This document shows positions 33,071 to 41,551 of a stretch of 64,000 bases of DNA, piece by piece. This DNA comes from CAZMVY01 sp964617875. Lineage in GTDB: Bacteria; Planctomycetota; Phycisphaerae; UBA1845; PWPN01. A model generated the notes under the pieces. It ran no database searches, was not told where the DNA came from, and saw only the letters and a program-made list of their open reading frames with translations. Within the stretch, counting starts at the first letter, position 1. Each line of letters opens with the position of its first letter. The stretch is taken from NCBI GenBank assembly GCA_964617875.1, contig CAZUAI010000021.1:1-64000 (forward strand), read 5' to 3'. A program made the position numbers and the translations under genes.

Positions 33071-33111
33071 AAAGTGGAAGAGCGAAAAAGTGGGAAACGA
33101 GGAAAGCTGTT
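33071..33111 (+). repeat. Purine-rich short-period repeat
   Basis: AAAGTGGAAGAGCGAAAAAG continues as a run of near-repeated AAAGTGG/AAACG units to about 33111. A similar purine-rich run lies on the minus strand at about 3696-3738. The rest of the 280-base gap before the next gene shows nothing I can name. Confidence 0.3.
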
Positions 33112-33305
33112 GACCGCGCTTTGCACTGACGGTTGCGCACGGGCGAGCGCGGCGCGTGCATGGCCGGCTTGACGGGACGGGGCACGAATTGGGGTGGTCT
33201 CCGGGGCAAAAGTAGGTCACGCCGGGGCCGTTCGCCGCCGATTCAAGGGGCGATCGCCCTGAACATGGGCATTGCGCCCGGATTATCGGGCGGGGGTATT
33301 TCGGC

Positions 33306-34913
33306 GTGGCCACGATGCCGTTCGGCAAGGTCCTGGTCGTTGACGACGACGCGAAGCTCCAGTTCGTGTTGCGGGCGAACCTGCGTGCGGAGGGATACGA
33401 GGTTCTGCTGGCGTCGAACGGGCGGGAGGGCATTGCGGCGGCCCGTCAATCGCACCCCGACATCATCATCATGGATGTCTCCATGCCGGAGATGGACGGC
33501 GTGGAGGCGATGCGCGAGCTGAAGTCGGACCCCGGCACGAGCGAGATTCCGGTGATCATGCTGACCGCGCGTTCGGCGACGGAGGACCTGGTCGTCGGGC
33601 TGGAGTGCGGCGCGGACGAGTACATTACGAAGCCGTTCGAGATGGCGGAGCTGATGGCGCGGCTGCGGTCGCTGCACCGGCTGGCGATTGCGCGGCGCGA
33701 ACTCTCGGCGGTGAACGACCGGCTGGCGCGGGAGGTCTCGGAGAAGACGCGGCGGCTCGCGGTGTTGTACCGGTTTGCCCGACGGCTGAACGAGGTCGAG
33801 TCGCAGTCGGAGATCCTCGACCTGACCATCGAGGCGGTGCAACAGGCGACGGACGCGCGGCGGATCAGCGTGCTGCTGCCCGACGCGGACGGGCGGCACC
33901 TCCGGTGCGCGCGGGCGGTGGGCCTGCCGCCGGAGATTGCCGACGACCTGCAGATCAAGGCCGACGAGGGAATCGCCGGCAGCGTCTTCAAGACCCGCAA
34001 GACGATCGTCGCGAGCGCCCGGGCCGAGACGGACGGCGGCGGCGAACGCTACTCCAGCGAGGCGTTCATGAGCGCCCCGCTGGTCTCGACGATGCTGCGG
34101 ACGCAGGACGAGGTGATCGGCGTCCTCAACGTGACGGAGAAGCCGGACGACACGCCCTTTTCCGCGGAGGAGGTCGAGTGCATCTGCTCGATCGCGGACA
34201 TGGCGGCGGTGGGTCTGCACAACCAGATCCGCCGTTCGCGGATCGACAGCTTCGTGCAGGTGCTGCTGCTGACGATCGGCCGGCTGGCCGAATACCGCGA
34301 CGAGGAGACGTCGGCGCACCTCGAACGCGTGCAGCGGTACGCGGGGCTCCTGGCCAGGCGGCTGCAGACGAGCGGCAGGTTCCGCCAGACGATCACCGAC
34401 GATTTCATCCGCGAGCTGGTGCTGACGACGCCGATGCACGACATCGGGAAGGTCGGCATCCCGGACGAGATCCTGCTGAAGGGCGGCCAGCTCACGCCGG
34501 ACGAGTTCAAGATCATGCGGTCGCACGTGGACATCGGACGGCAGACGCTGGAGTTCGCCGCGCTCAAGACCGGCCCGATGCGGCTGCTGCAGATGTGCAT
34601 CGACATCGTGCACGGCCACCACGAGAAGTATGACGGCAGCGGCTACCCGCTGGGGCGCAAGGGCGACGAGATCCCGCTGGCGGCCCGGATCGTGGCGCTC
34701 GCGGACGTGTACGACGCCATCACGAGCCGCCGGCCGTACAAAAAAGCGCAGCCGCACGAGAAGGCGCTGGCGATCATCCGCTCGGAATCCGGGCGGCACT
34801 TCGACCCCGAGGTCGTGCAGGCATTCCTGGATTGCGAGAGCGAGTTCGATCGGATCCGCGGCGAGACGGCGGCCGAGGCCGAGGCGCCGGAACTCGTCGC
34901 GGCGGCCACATAG
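33306..34913 (+). CDS. Response regulator with REC-GAF-HD-GYP domains
   Basis: This 535-residue signalling protein probably hydrolyses cyclic di-GMP. The receiver (8-125) has VLVVDDDAKLQF, IIIMDVSMPEMDG, MLTARS and YITKPFE. A coiled linker leads to a GAF domain (about 165-310). The HD-GYP domain (about 320-510) is intact: HLERVQRYAG, TPMHDIGKVGIPDEILLKGG, GHHEKYDGSGYPLG with the GYP motif, and LADVYDAITSRRPYK. GTG at 33306 and ATG at 33315 are both possible starts. No adjacent kinase or diguanylate cyclase is present. Confidence 0.92.
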   Translation: MATMPFGKVLVVDDDAKLQFVLRANLRAEGYEVLLASNGREGIAAARQSHPDIIIMDVSMPEMDGVEAMRELKSDPGTSEIPVIMLTARSATEDLVVGLECGADEYITKPFEMAELMARLRSLHRLAIARRELSAVNDRLAREVSEKTRRLAVLYRFARRLNEVESQSEILDLTIEAVQQATDARRISVLLPDADGRHLRCARAVGLPPEIADDLQIKADEGIAGSVFKTRKTIVASARAETDGGGERYSSEAFMSAPLVSTMLRTQDEVIGVLNVTEKPDDTPFSAEEVECICSIADMAAVGLHNQIRRSRIDSFVQVLLLTIGRLAEYRDEETSAHLERVQRYAGLLARRLQTSGRFRQTITDDFIRELVLTTPMHDIGKVGIPDEILLKGGQLTPDEFKIMRSHVDIGRQTLEFAALKTGPMRLLQMCIDIVHGHHEKYDGSGYPLGRKGDEIPLAARIVALADVYDAITSRRPYKKAQPHEKALAIIRSESGRHFDPEVVQAFLDCESEFDRIRGETAAEAEAPELVAAAT

Positions 34914-35035
34914 CCGAACCGGCGTTCGGCACCGCCGGGAACACTCGTATGGCGAACTGGCGCCGCAAGGGGCGCGACCGATCGCCGGTATGGCTTCGAG
35001 GTGCCGGCCCGGGCCCCGCCGTTTGCCGCAAACGA

Positions 35036-35085
35036 GAGCCCCGGTTCGGAGAACCTGGCTCGCAGGGTCCTCTGAACCGGGGCTC
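35036..35085. terminator. Long stem-loop between convergent genes
   Basis: GAGCCCCGGTTC (35036-35047) pairs perfectly with GAACCGGGGCTC (35074-35085), and the inner GGAG/CTCT extends the stem. It lies between the HD-GYP gene and the opposite-strand aldolase remnant, so it may stop transcription from both sides. No T-run follows. Confidence 0.5.
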
Positions 35086-35122
35086 GCAGTTGGAACATCC
35101 CCGTGCGTTCGCCATCGCGGGA

Positions 35123-35308
35123 GAGGGAGAACGCCGCGATTGCGCGGTCGATCCCGGCGGTGCTGACGTCGAGGTGTGTCACGGCGCGCAGGCACTGCGG
35201 GTCTGAGGCGCTGAGCCACACGCCCTCGGCACGGAGCCGGTCGTGGAGTTCCGCGGCCGTGCAGACGTTCGGGGCGCCGTCGAGGTGCATGGCCTTATCT
35301 CGCTCCAT
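35123..35308 (-). pseudogene. Remnant of a threonine-aldolase-type PLP enzyme
   Basis: The 62 codons read AMHLDGAP then CTAAELHDRLRAEGVWLSAS and LRAVTHLDVSTAGIDRAIAAF. AMHLDGA matches the active-site strand of GntG-type threonine aldolases, and the second part matches their C-terminal domain; about 90 residues between them, and the whole N-terminal half with the PLP lysine, are missing. The frame then runs on through the stem-loop into antisense of the HD-GYP gene with no family resemblance. The ATG overlaps the end of the upstream gene by 14 bases. It is most likely a decayed gene. Confidence 0.5.
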
Positions 35309-38300
35309 CTGCCCACGCCTTCCATGCCTGTTCGATCGCGGCGGGATCCGCCCGGCCGGCGTGGACCAGGATGCGATACCGCAGCGTCAGCGTGTTGCCC
35401 GCCGGCAGCGTGTACGGCTCGCTCCAGAGCGGGGCGGGGCTGAAGTACACGAACGGCGTCCTGGCATCCACGATGTTGTGCCACTGTGACGGGTATCGCA
35501 GGTTCGACGGATGGTCGAGGATCGCGATGCCGGCCGGCTGCCCGACGCCGGGCGTGAAGCTGAGGTCGGCCCAGCGGGCCCGTTGGCCGTGCGTGTTCTT
35601 CGTCACACCGCCGCAGTCGCCGTCCTTGCGGCCCTCGCTGTCGACGAGCAGCGGGGAGCGGCAGTCCCTGGCAAACCGCACGGACAGGCCGGCGTAGCCG
35701 CCGCCCGCCGTCCCGCCCTTGAGGTGAACGTCCTCGGGACCGGCGGTGAACGTCGCATCCCAGTCGATCACATAGCCGCCGTCCTTGTCCGGCGGGCTGA
35801 TCTCGATGACCCGCTTCTCCGTCAGCACGGGCGGCAGGCCCGGCGGGTGGTAGCTCAACTCCATCTCGATGCGGGCACCGAAGTCGTCGCCGGGCGTTCC
35901 GCTGTAGCTGGTGATCTCGGTCTCGCCGTTCGGCGCCTGCGGCGTCGGCTCCGCCCAGTAATCGACACCGTTGATGTCTTTCCATGCGAACCAGAGGGCC
36001 CGGTGGTGCGGGTGGTCCGGCGGGGCCAGCCAGACCAGCTCGGTGCCGTCGGTGAGGTTCACCGGGTGGAAGAACGGCCGCGAGAGATCGTTGCCGAAAT
36101 GGAGCTGCCAGACGATCCGATCGCCCCGCATGAGTGCAATCTCGCTGTCGGTCCGCCGCCACGCGAACGAGGCCGGCGCCGAGGGGGGCGGCGCGAGAAC
36201 CGCGGCGTCGGCCTCGGACACGTCGTAGATCTCCAGTTCGCGGATGCCGGGCGAGCCGCCGTAGCAGCCGGTGATGCGAAGCTCGAGCGCCTTGCACTTC
36301 GTCCGGGGGAACGCGAAGAAGACCTCGTTCGTGTCCTGCGCGTACTCGGCATTCCGCACGCTCCTGACGACCTTGTCGTCGCAGAGGATGTCGAAGTCCC
36401 TGGGGCTGTACGAGCGGTAGGCGTGGCCCCTGATGCTGACGGCGGACACATCCGTCGGCTGCTTGAACGTGACGACGAGGCGGTAGAGCGGCTGGTTGTC
36501 GGTCTCGTCCCAGAACGTGTCGGGGTTGCCGTCGATGGCGGCCTGGTCCGGCCCCGAGGCGCCGTCGGCGTCAAGGCCGTCGGGGCTGCTCGCCGTGGCG
36601 TCGAGGGCGAGGTTCGTCGGCTTGATCGCCTTTCGCAGGACGGCGTCGGCCTGCTGCTTCAGGTCCGGCGCATCGCACATCGGCAGGATCTTCCGCATCG
36701 CGGCGGCGACATCCGCCTTGTCCGTATTGACGAGGACGGACGCCGCCTGCACGGCGACGCGGCAGGCATCATCCCGCAGGTCGGGCCGATCGGCGTAACC
36801 GAGCGCCATCCGCATCGTCGCCGGCGAGGGGTTGCGGGCGAGCAGTTGCAGGAGCCGCTGCCGCTGGGCCGCCGGGAGGTCGAGCCCCATCGCCAGGTCA
36901 ACACACTCCGTGACCTTCTCGGGCGATTCGTCGATCGCCCGGGCGCACAGGTTCACGACGGCAACGGCCAGGAGGCTCCGCGCCGGCTCGGCGGCCGCGT
37001 GCCGCGCCAGGGCCAGCACGTCCGGAAGCGGCTCCGACGTCGGCCACGCGCCAAGGACGCGGACGGCGCGGAACTGTGTGCCCGCATCGCCGCTCCGGAG
37101 GGCCTGGCGCCATTTCGCGAGCAGTTGCGCCGGCAAGCCGGCACCCTTTCCGGCCGACAGCTCCTGCAGAATCTGCGCCGCCATCCGCTGCGCCGCGGGG
37201 TCTTCGTCGGCGAGAGCGTCTTCCACGCACGACAGACCCTTCGCCGCATCCGCGCGGAGCAGACCGCGCAACGCGGCCGCGCGGCACGCCAGGGTCTCCT
37301 TCGGCGTCAGCATGCGCTGGCAGGCGTCGGCCGCCGGCTTCGCCTCGCCGGCCGCCAGCAGCGCGTCGGCGCACCGCAAGTACGCGTCGGCGACGGCCGG
37401 CCGCGCGGCGGGGGTCACCTTGTTCATCGCGGCATCGAGGGCCTGCATGGCGTTCGCGTCGGCGATCCTGCCGAGCGCCGCCGCGGCGGCCGTGGCGACC
37501 TCCGCGTCGGCGTCGCTCAGCAGCGGGGCGAGAAGCCCCACGGCCGCCGCGTCCGCCCGGTTGCCGATGGAATTGATGACGCCGATCCTGGGCCTGCCCT
37601 GCATCGCCGGCAGGGCGTCGCGGAGGGCCCTGGCGGCGTCCGGGCCGGGGATCCGGTCCAGGGCGTAGCAGGCCATCGTGCTGGTTCGCTCATCGGCCAC
37701 GAGCGGCGCGATCGCCGGCACCTGGCCCGGCGTGCCGATCAGGGCGAGTTGCCTGCAGAAGAACGCCTTGGCCTCCGGCGTCCCGCAGGCGGCGATCGTG
37801 TCGCCGAGCTTCGCGGCGAGCTGTGCGCGATGCGCGAGGCCGGCCGGGTCCGTGCGCGAGGCCGCGTCGATCACGAGCTGCTCGACCGTGAAGAGCGGCT
37901 CGCGGGTCCGGCCGAAGGCATATCCGGCGGCGGCGTTCAGGGCGGCGTCGAGGTCCACGCCGACGACGGACGCGGCGGCGGCGCTGGTCGGCCAGTTCGG
38001 CGGAAGCGGGATCGTCACCCGGCCGGTCGCGGCCCACTCGGTGCTGCGGAGCATGATCGTCTGCCAGGCGATGTTCCGCATCGTGGCCACGTCGTGACCA
38101 AGCAGGAAGTTGACGCCGCGGCCCTTGCCGAGTTGCGTGGTGATCAGCATCGGCTCCCACTTGCCGGTGCCGTGCCAGTCGGGCGCGGCGAACGCCTTTG
38201 CGTGCGTCCGGAAGTCCGACTTGCTCATTTTGGCCATGTTCTGGTACAGCTCGTCGGTGATCCAGAAATCCGCCATGCCCTGCGTGATCGGGCTGGGGGC

Positions 38301-38783
38301 ATCGCCGATGACGACCTTGAACGTGTGGTAGGCGGTGTGGCTGGTGTGGTCCCACTTCCAGGTGAGACCGGAGATCTCCTGGAAGTCCTCCCAGTCGTTG
38401 CAGGCGGCGCAGGCGGCGTGAAACGAGACCATGCCCTTGCCGCCGCGGATCGCGTCGCCGAAGGCCTTGCGGCCCTCAGGCGTCCAGGGCCCGCCCGTCA
38501 TCACCGGGTGGCACGTCCAATTGCTCACGATCACGTCGCACGGGGCGAACGTGGCGGCGGTGACCTTCGTCACGTCGTTGACGACCCCGACGACCCTGAA
38601 CCGCCCCGACTCGTTGTACATCCGTTCGAGGAAGGGCGTGGTCGCCTTCCAGTCGTGGACGTTGGCGCCGCTCAGGATCGTCACGCGGATGGGCTGCGCA
38701 GGGCCGCACCCACCCGACGCCGCCGCAAGCCCCATCAGGCATAGCGCCGCCGCCAGTCTCATCCTGCGTACGGTGAACGTCAT
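35295..38783 (-). CDS. Giant lipoprotein: ThuA, HEAT repeats, F5/8 type C and DUF6807 (PmoA-like) domains
   Basis: This 1162-residue secreted protein is probably lipid-anchored: the signal peptide ends with LAAASGGC. The ThuA domain (about 30-265) has TILSGANVHDWKATTPFLER and FHAACAACNDWEDF. About 350 residues of Ala-rich HEAT-like repeats follow (AVGLLAPLLSDADAEVATAA and similar). A discoidin/F5-8 type C carbohydrate-binding domain comes next (ALDATASSPDG, NPDTFWDETDNQPLY, ITGCYGGSPGIRELEIYDV). The last 260 residues form a DUF6807/PmoA-like domain (RPFFHPVNLTDGTELVWLAP, DHPHHRALWFAWKDINGVDY). The ATG at 38783 has AAGGGAG 8 bases upstream. It ends the minus-strand carbohydrate cluster. A role in polysaccharide breakdown is inferred from domains and neighbours. 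Confidence 0.85.
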   Translation of the reverse strand: MTFTVRRMRLAAALCLMGLAAASGGCGPAQPIRVTILSGANVHDWKATTPFLERMYNESGRFRVVGVVNDVTKVTAATFAPCDVIVSNWTCHPVMTGGPWTPEGRKAFGDAIRGGKGMVSFHAACAACNDWEDFQEISGLTWKWDHTSHTAYHTFKVVIGDAPSPITQGMADFWITDELYQNMAKMSKSDFRTHAKAFAAPDWHGTGKWEPMLITTQLGKGRGVNFLLGHDVATMRNIAWQTIMLRSTEWAATGRVTIPLPPNWPTSAAAASVVGVDLDAALNAAAGYAFGRTREPLFTVEQLVIDAASRTDPAGLAHRAQLAAKLGDTIAACGTPEAKAFFCRQLALIGTPGQVPAIAPLVADERTSTMACYALDRIPGPDAARALRDALPAMQGRPRIGVINSIGNRADAAAVGLLAPLLSDADAEVATAAAAALGRIADANAMQALDAAMNKVTPAARPAVADAYLRCADALLAAGEAKPAADACQRMLTPKETLACRAAALRGLLRADAAKGLSCVEDALADEDPAAQRMAAQILQELSAGKGAGLPAQLLAKWRQALRSGDAGTQFRAVRVLGAWPTSEPLPDVLALARHAAAEPARSLLAVAVVNLCARAIDESPEKVTECVDLAMGLDLPAAQRQRLLQLLARNPSPATMRMALGYADRPDLRDDACRVAVQAASVLVNTDKADVAAAMRKILPMCDAPDLKQQADAVLRKAIKPTNLALDATASSPDGLDADGASGPDQAAIDGNPDTFWDETDNQPLYRLVVTFKQPTDVSAVSIRGHAYRSYSPRDFDILCDDKVVRSVRNAEYAQDTNEVFFAFPRTKCKALELRITGCYGGSPGIRELEIYDVSEADAAVLAPPPSAPASFAWRRTDSEIALMRGDRIVWQLHFGNDLSRPFFHPVNLTDGTELVWLAPPDHPHHRALWFAWKDINGVDYWAEPTPQAPNGETEITSYSGTPGDDFGARIEMELSYHPPGLPPVLTEKRVIEISPPDKDGGYVIDWDATFTAGPEDVHLKGGTAGGGYAGLSVRFARDCRSPLLVDSEGRKDGDCGGVTKNTHGQRARWADLSFTPGVGQPAGIAILDHPSNLRYPSQWHNIVDARTPFVYFSPAPLWSEPYTLPAGNTLTLRYRILVHAGRADPAAIEQAWKAWADGAR

Positions 38784-38852
38784 GCTCGCGACTCCCTTGC
38801 TGTGTTCCCCCGCTGCTGTCCCATCTCTCACTTCATCGCTCCGCCGCTTCCC

Positions 38853-40172
38853 TCACAGACGCCACGGCGCCCGCATCGCGCGGCTCATCCGGGCATCGGC
38901 CTCCGGGTCGTTGACGAACCGCTCCTTCGCCGGGTCCCACCGCAGCTTGCGGCCGAGGTGAACGGCGAGCCAGCTCAGGTGGCAGACGGTGTCCGACCGC
39001 ACCGCCACGTCGATGTTGCAGATCGGCGGGCGGCGGGTCTTCACGCAGTCGATCAGGTTCCGCTGGTGATTCGTGCTGACCGGCAGGTGGATCTCGTTCG
39101 GGCCGATCTTTTCCTGGAGCACGGCGGCGGGCTCGGCGACGATCCGGCTGCGATCCACGTGGATCCAGCCCTGCGTACCCTCGAAGCGGATGCCGTGCGC
39201 GTTCGGCCCGCCGTCGCTGGTGAAGTGCATCACCACGCCGTTGGCATAGGTGAGGCGGCAATCCCAGTTCAGCGGGTTATCGCACAGGCTGTCGTTCGAC
39301 GGGAAGACGGCGGAACCCTCGATCTCGGTGGGGCCGCTGAGTTCCGTGCCGTTGCCCCACTGGGCGATGTCCACGTGGTGGATGCCCCAGCCGGCGATGT
39401 AGCCGAGCGAGTAGTCGCTGATGTGGAACCAGTACGGGCTGATGACGCGCTTCGGCGTGTACGGCGCCCACGGGGCGGGGCCGAGCCACATGTCGTAGTC
39501 GAAGCCCTCGGGCACGGGCGCGGGCGTGTAGGTGACCTCGCCCGTCCGCTGGTCCGCGCCGACGGGGGCCGAGACCCGGATCGTGTGCAGCTTGCCGATG
39601 CGGCCGTTCTGCACCAGCTCACACGCCTGGCGGAACTGCGGCGACGACCGCTGCTGCGTACCGAACTGGAAGAGCCGGCCGTAGCGGTGGCAGTCGGTGC
39701 GGAGCGTCAGGATCTCCCGCATGCTCATGCCGAGCGGCTTCTCGACGTACACGTCCTTGCCGGCCCGCACGGCGGCGAGGGCGTGCGGGACGTGCCACTG
39801 GTCGGTCGTGGCGACCTGCACGACATCGATGTCGTCGCGGGCGACGAGTTCGCGGAAGTCGTTGTACGCGTCACAGCTGTCCTTGCCGTAGTACTCGCGT
39901 ACGCGCTGCCGGGCGGCCTCGCGGCGGTCGGTCTTGGGGTCGCAGACGGCGACGACCTGCACGTCGGGCAGGGCGAGCATGAGGTTCATGTCGAAGGTGC
40001 CCATCCCGCCCATGCCGATGCAGCCGACGGTGATGCGGTTGCTCGGGGCGACGGCGCCAGCCTTGCCCAGTGCCGACGAGGGCACGACATACGGGAACGC
40101 CACGGCGGCCGCGGCGGCCCCGGCGGCGTCGCGGAGGAACCGGCGGCGGCCCGTTCGAACAGGATTCTTCAT
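38853..40172 (-). CDS. Tat-exported Gfo/Idh/MocA family oxidoreductase
   Basis: This 439-residue secreted sugar dehydrogenase of the Gfo/Idh/MocA family has a Tat signal (RTGRRRFLRDAAGAAAAAVA). The nucleotide site is GCIGMGGMGTFDMNLML and the catalytic Lys motif is VYVEKPLGMSM. The C-terminal family domain includes GWGIHHVDIAQWGNGTE. It is about the same length as the first copy (22974-24272) but diverged. It lies 108 bases after the DUF2961 gene and 69 bases before the ThuA lipoprotein, in the same direction, so it likely processes a sugar released by these proteins. The longer upstream frame is not needed. Confidence 0.92.
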   Translation of the reverse strand: MKNPVRTGRRRFLRDAAGAAAAAVAFPYVVPSSALGKAGAVAPSNRITVGCIGMGGMGTFDMNLMLALPDVQVVAVCDPKTDRREAARQRVREYYGKDSCDAYNDFRELVARDDIDVVQVATTDQWHVPHALAAVRAGKDVYVEKPLGMSMREILTLRTDCHRYGRLFQFGTQQRSSPQFRQACELVQNGRIGKLHTIRVSAPVGADQRTGEVTYTPAPVPEGFDYDMWLGPAPWAPYTPKRVISPYWFHISDYSLGYIAGWGIHHVDIAQWGNGTELSGPTEIEGSAVFPSNDSLCDNPLNWDCRLTYANGVVMHFTSDGGPNAHGIRFEGTQGWIHVDRSRIVAEPAAVLQEKIGPNEIHLPVSTNHQRNLIDCVKTRRPPICNIDVAVRSDTVCHLSWLAVHLGRKLRWDPAKERFVNDPEADARMSRAMRAPWRL

Positions 40173-40280
40173 GGCAGATGCCTCTGCAACAATCCGATGG
40201 CACCCGCAGCGGGTGCCCTTCTCACTTTTCCACGCGCCCGATTCCACGCGTTTCCGGCGTCGCGGTGCGCAGCACGGGGG

Positions 40281-41438
40281 TCACTTCTTCTCCTTCGCCG
40301 GCTCGATCAGGTTCGCGATTCGCGCCTCGCGGTCGGGCAGCGCCGGGAACGTGTTGTGCGGCTCCTGCTGATACCAGAACGCCGTGCTGCACCAGTCGTC
40401 GCTCCGCTCGAACAGGCCGTTGTTCCAGCCGATCTGCTGGATGGTGACCTTGAGGCTCTTGCGGAAGCGGACGGGGTCGAGCACGTGCCAGCGGTACATC
40501 GACACGCACGCCTCCTTGAAGAAGTCGTTCTTGGCCATGAACGTGCACCCGTGGTACGGCGTCTGGTAGAGCAGCATGCCCCAGCCAGCGTTGAAGTAGT
40601 CCTCGGCGCCCGTGCCGCAGATCGTCGGGTAGTCGGTGTCGCCGTCCATGTACATCTTGAGTTCGCCCTCGCCCCACCAGTGCGGCCCGAGCGCGCGGAC
40701 GCCGAGGACCGTGCCGACGTACATGCCGGGACCGCGGACGTTGTCCACGATGACGTAGTCCTGCTTCTCGATCGTCGGATTCTGACGGCGGAACTGGACG
40801 TGGAAGCGGCCGGCGTTGGCCGGCAGCTTCGAGAGCAGTTCGTAGTCGATCTGGAAGAAGAACGAGCGGCTGGGCTCGCCGGTGTCGTTCTGGACGGTGA
40901 TCCTGGCGTGCGTGTCGAACGGCATCGGGAAGAAGGCGTTGAAGGCGCGGCCGTTCGGCGCGGTCGTCCAGGCGGAACTCATGTGCGTCGGGTTGCCCTT
41001 GTCGTCGCAGGCGACGCGGCCGTGGGCCGTGCCGAAGAAGTCGCCGAGGGGCACCTCGACGGACGGGTCCTTCTCGCTGTCCCAGTACATCCGCAGGATG
41101 TGGTTGCGGAGGTGGTTGGGCGAGCGGTCCGGGATGGTGATCCAGATGTGGCGGATCACGCCGGGGCCGTCGACGTCCATGAGCGTCTCGGTCGCACCGG
41201 CCGGGATCTTCTCGATGCAGGGGGAGCCCTTGCGGCCGCCTTTCGCCTTGCCGCCGGCGCCGGGGGCGCCGGTCCTGTTTTCCCACGTGATGGCGCGGCC
41301 GACGCCGTCCGTGAGCAGCGGCATGTCCGGCGCCGCAAACAGGGCCGAGGACGCCTCCTCGCCGAACACCGTGCCCGCAAGAGCGCCGGTCAACAAGACG
41401 CTCGCCACGAACGCTCCGAGGATTCCTGCTCGAGTCAT
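40281..41438 (-). CDS. DUF2961 / GH172-like secreted glycosidase
   Basis: This 385-residue secreted protein has a signal peptide (AGILGAFVASVLLTGALAG) and belongs to the DUF2961 family. Recognisable stretches are GVIRHIWITIPDR, NHILRMYWDSEKDPSVEVPL, DFFGTAHG, and the acidic GTGAEDYFNAGWGM. Characterised DUF2961 members (GH172) cleave or transfer fructo- or arabinofuranosyl units. One copy of the domain spans nearly the whole protein, as in the family's shorter members. It lies between the agarase-like glycosidase and the oxidoreductase in one transcriptional direction. Confidence 0.85.
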   Translation of the reverse strand: MTRAGILGAFVASVLLTGALAGTVFGEEASSALFAAPDMPLLTDGVGRAITWENRTGAPGAGGKAKGGRKGSPCIEKIPAGATETLMDVDGPGVIRHIWITIPDRSPNHLRNHILRMYWDSEKDPSVEVPLGDFFGTAHGRVACDDKGNPTHMSSAWTTAPNGRAFNAFFPMPFDTHARITVQNDTGEPSRSFFFQIDYELLSKLPANAGRFHVQFRRQNPTIEKQDYVIVDNVRGPGMYVGTVLGVRALGPHWWGEGELKMYMDGDTDYPTICGTGAEDYFNAGWGMLLYQTPYHGCTFMAKNDFFKEACVSMYRWHVLDPVRFRKSLKVTIQQIGWNNGLFERSDDWCSTAFWYQQEPHNTFPALPDREARIANLIEPAKEKK

Positions 41439-41551
41439 CTCCTGTCCTTTCTGTGCAGAAAGCCCACAAGTCCTCGACCCACGCGGTGCGACGGACCGGC
41501 ACGGATTATCTGCGGCAGGCGGTCCACGGGCAAGGTCGCGGCCGCATTCGG

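Noticed and set aside
35511..38744. 1077-codon plus-strand frame over the ThuA lipoprotein
   Set aside because: Shadow frame rich in Arg, Val and Gly; the opposite strand encodes recognisable domains.
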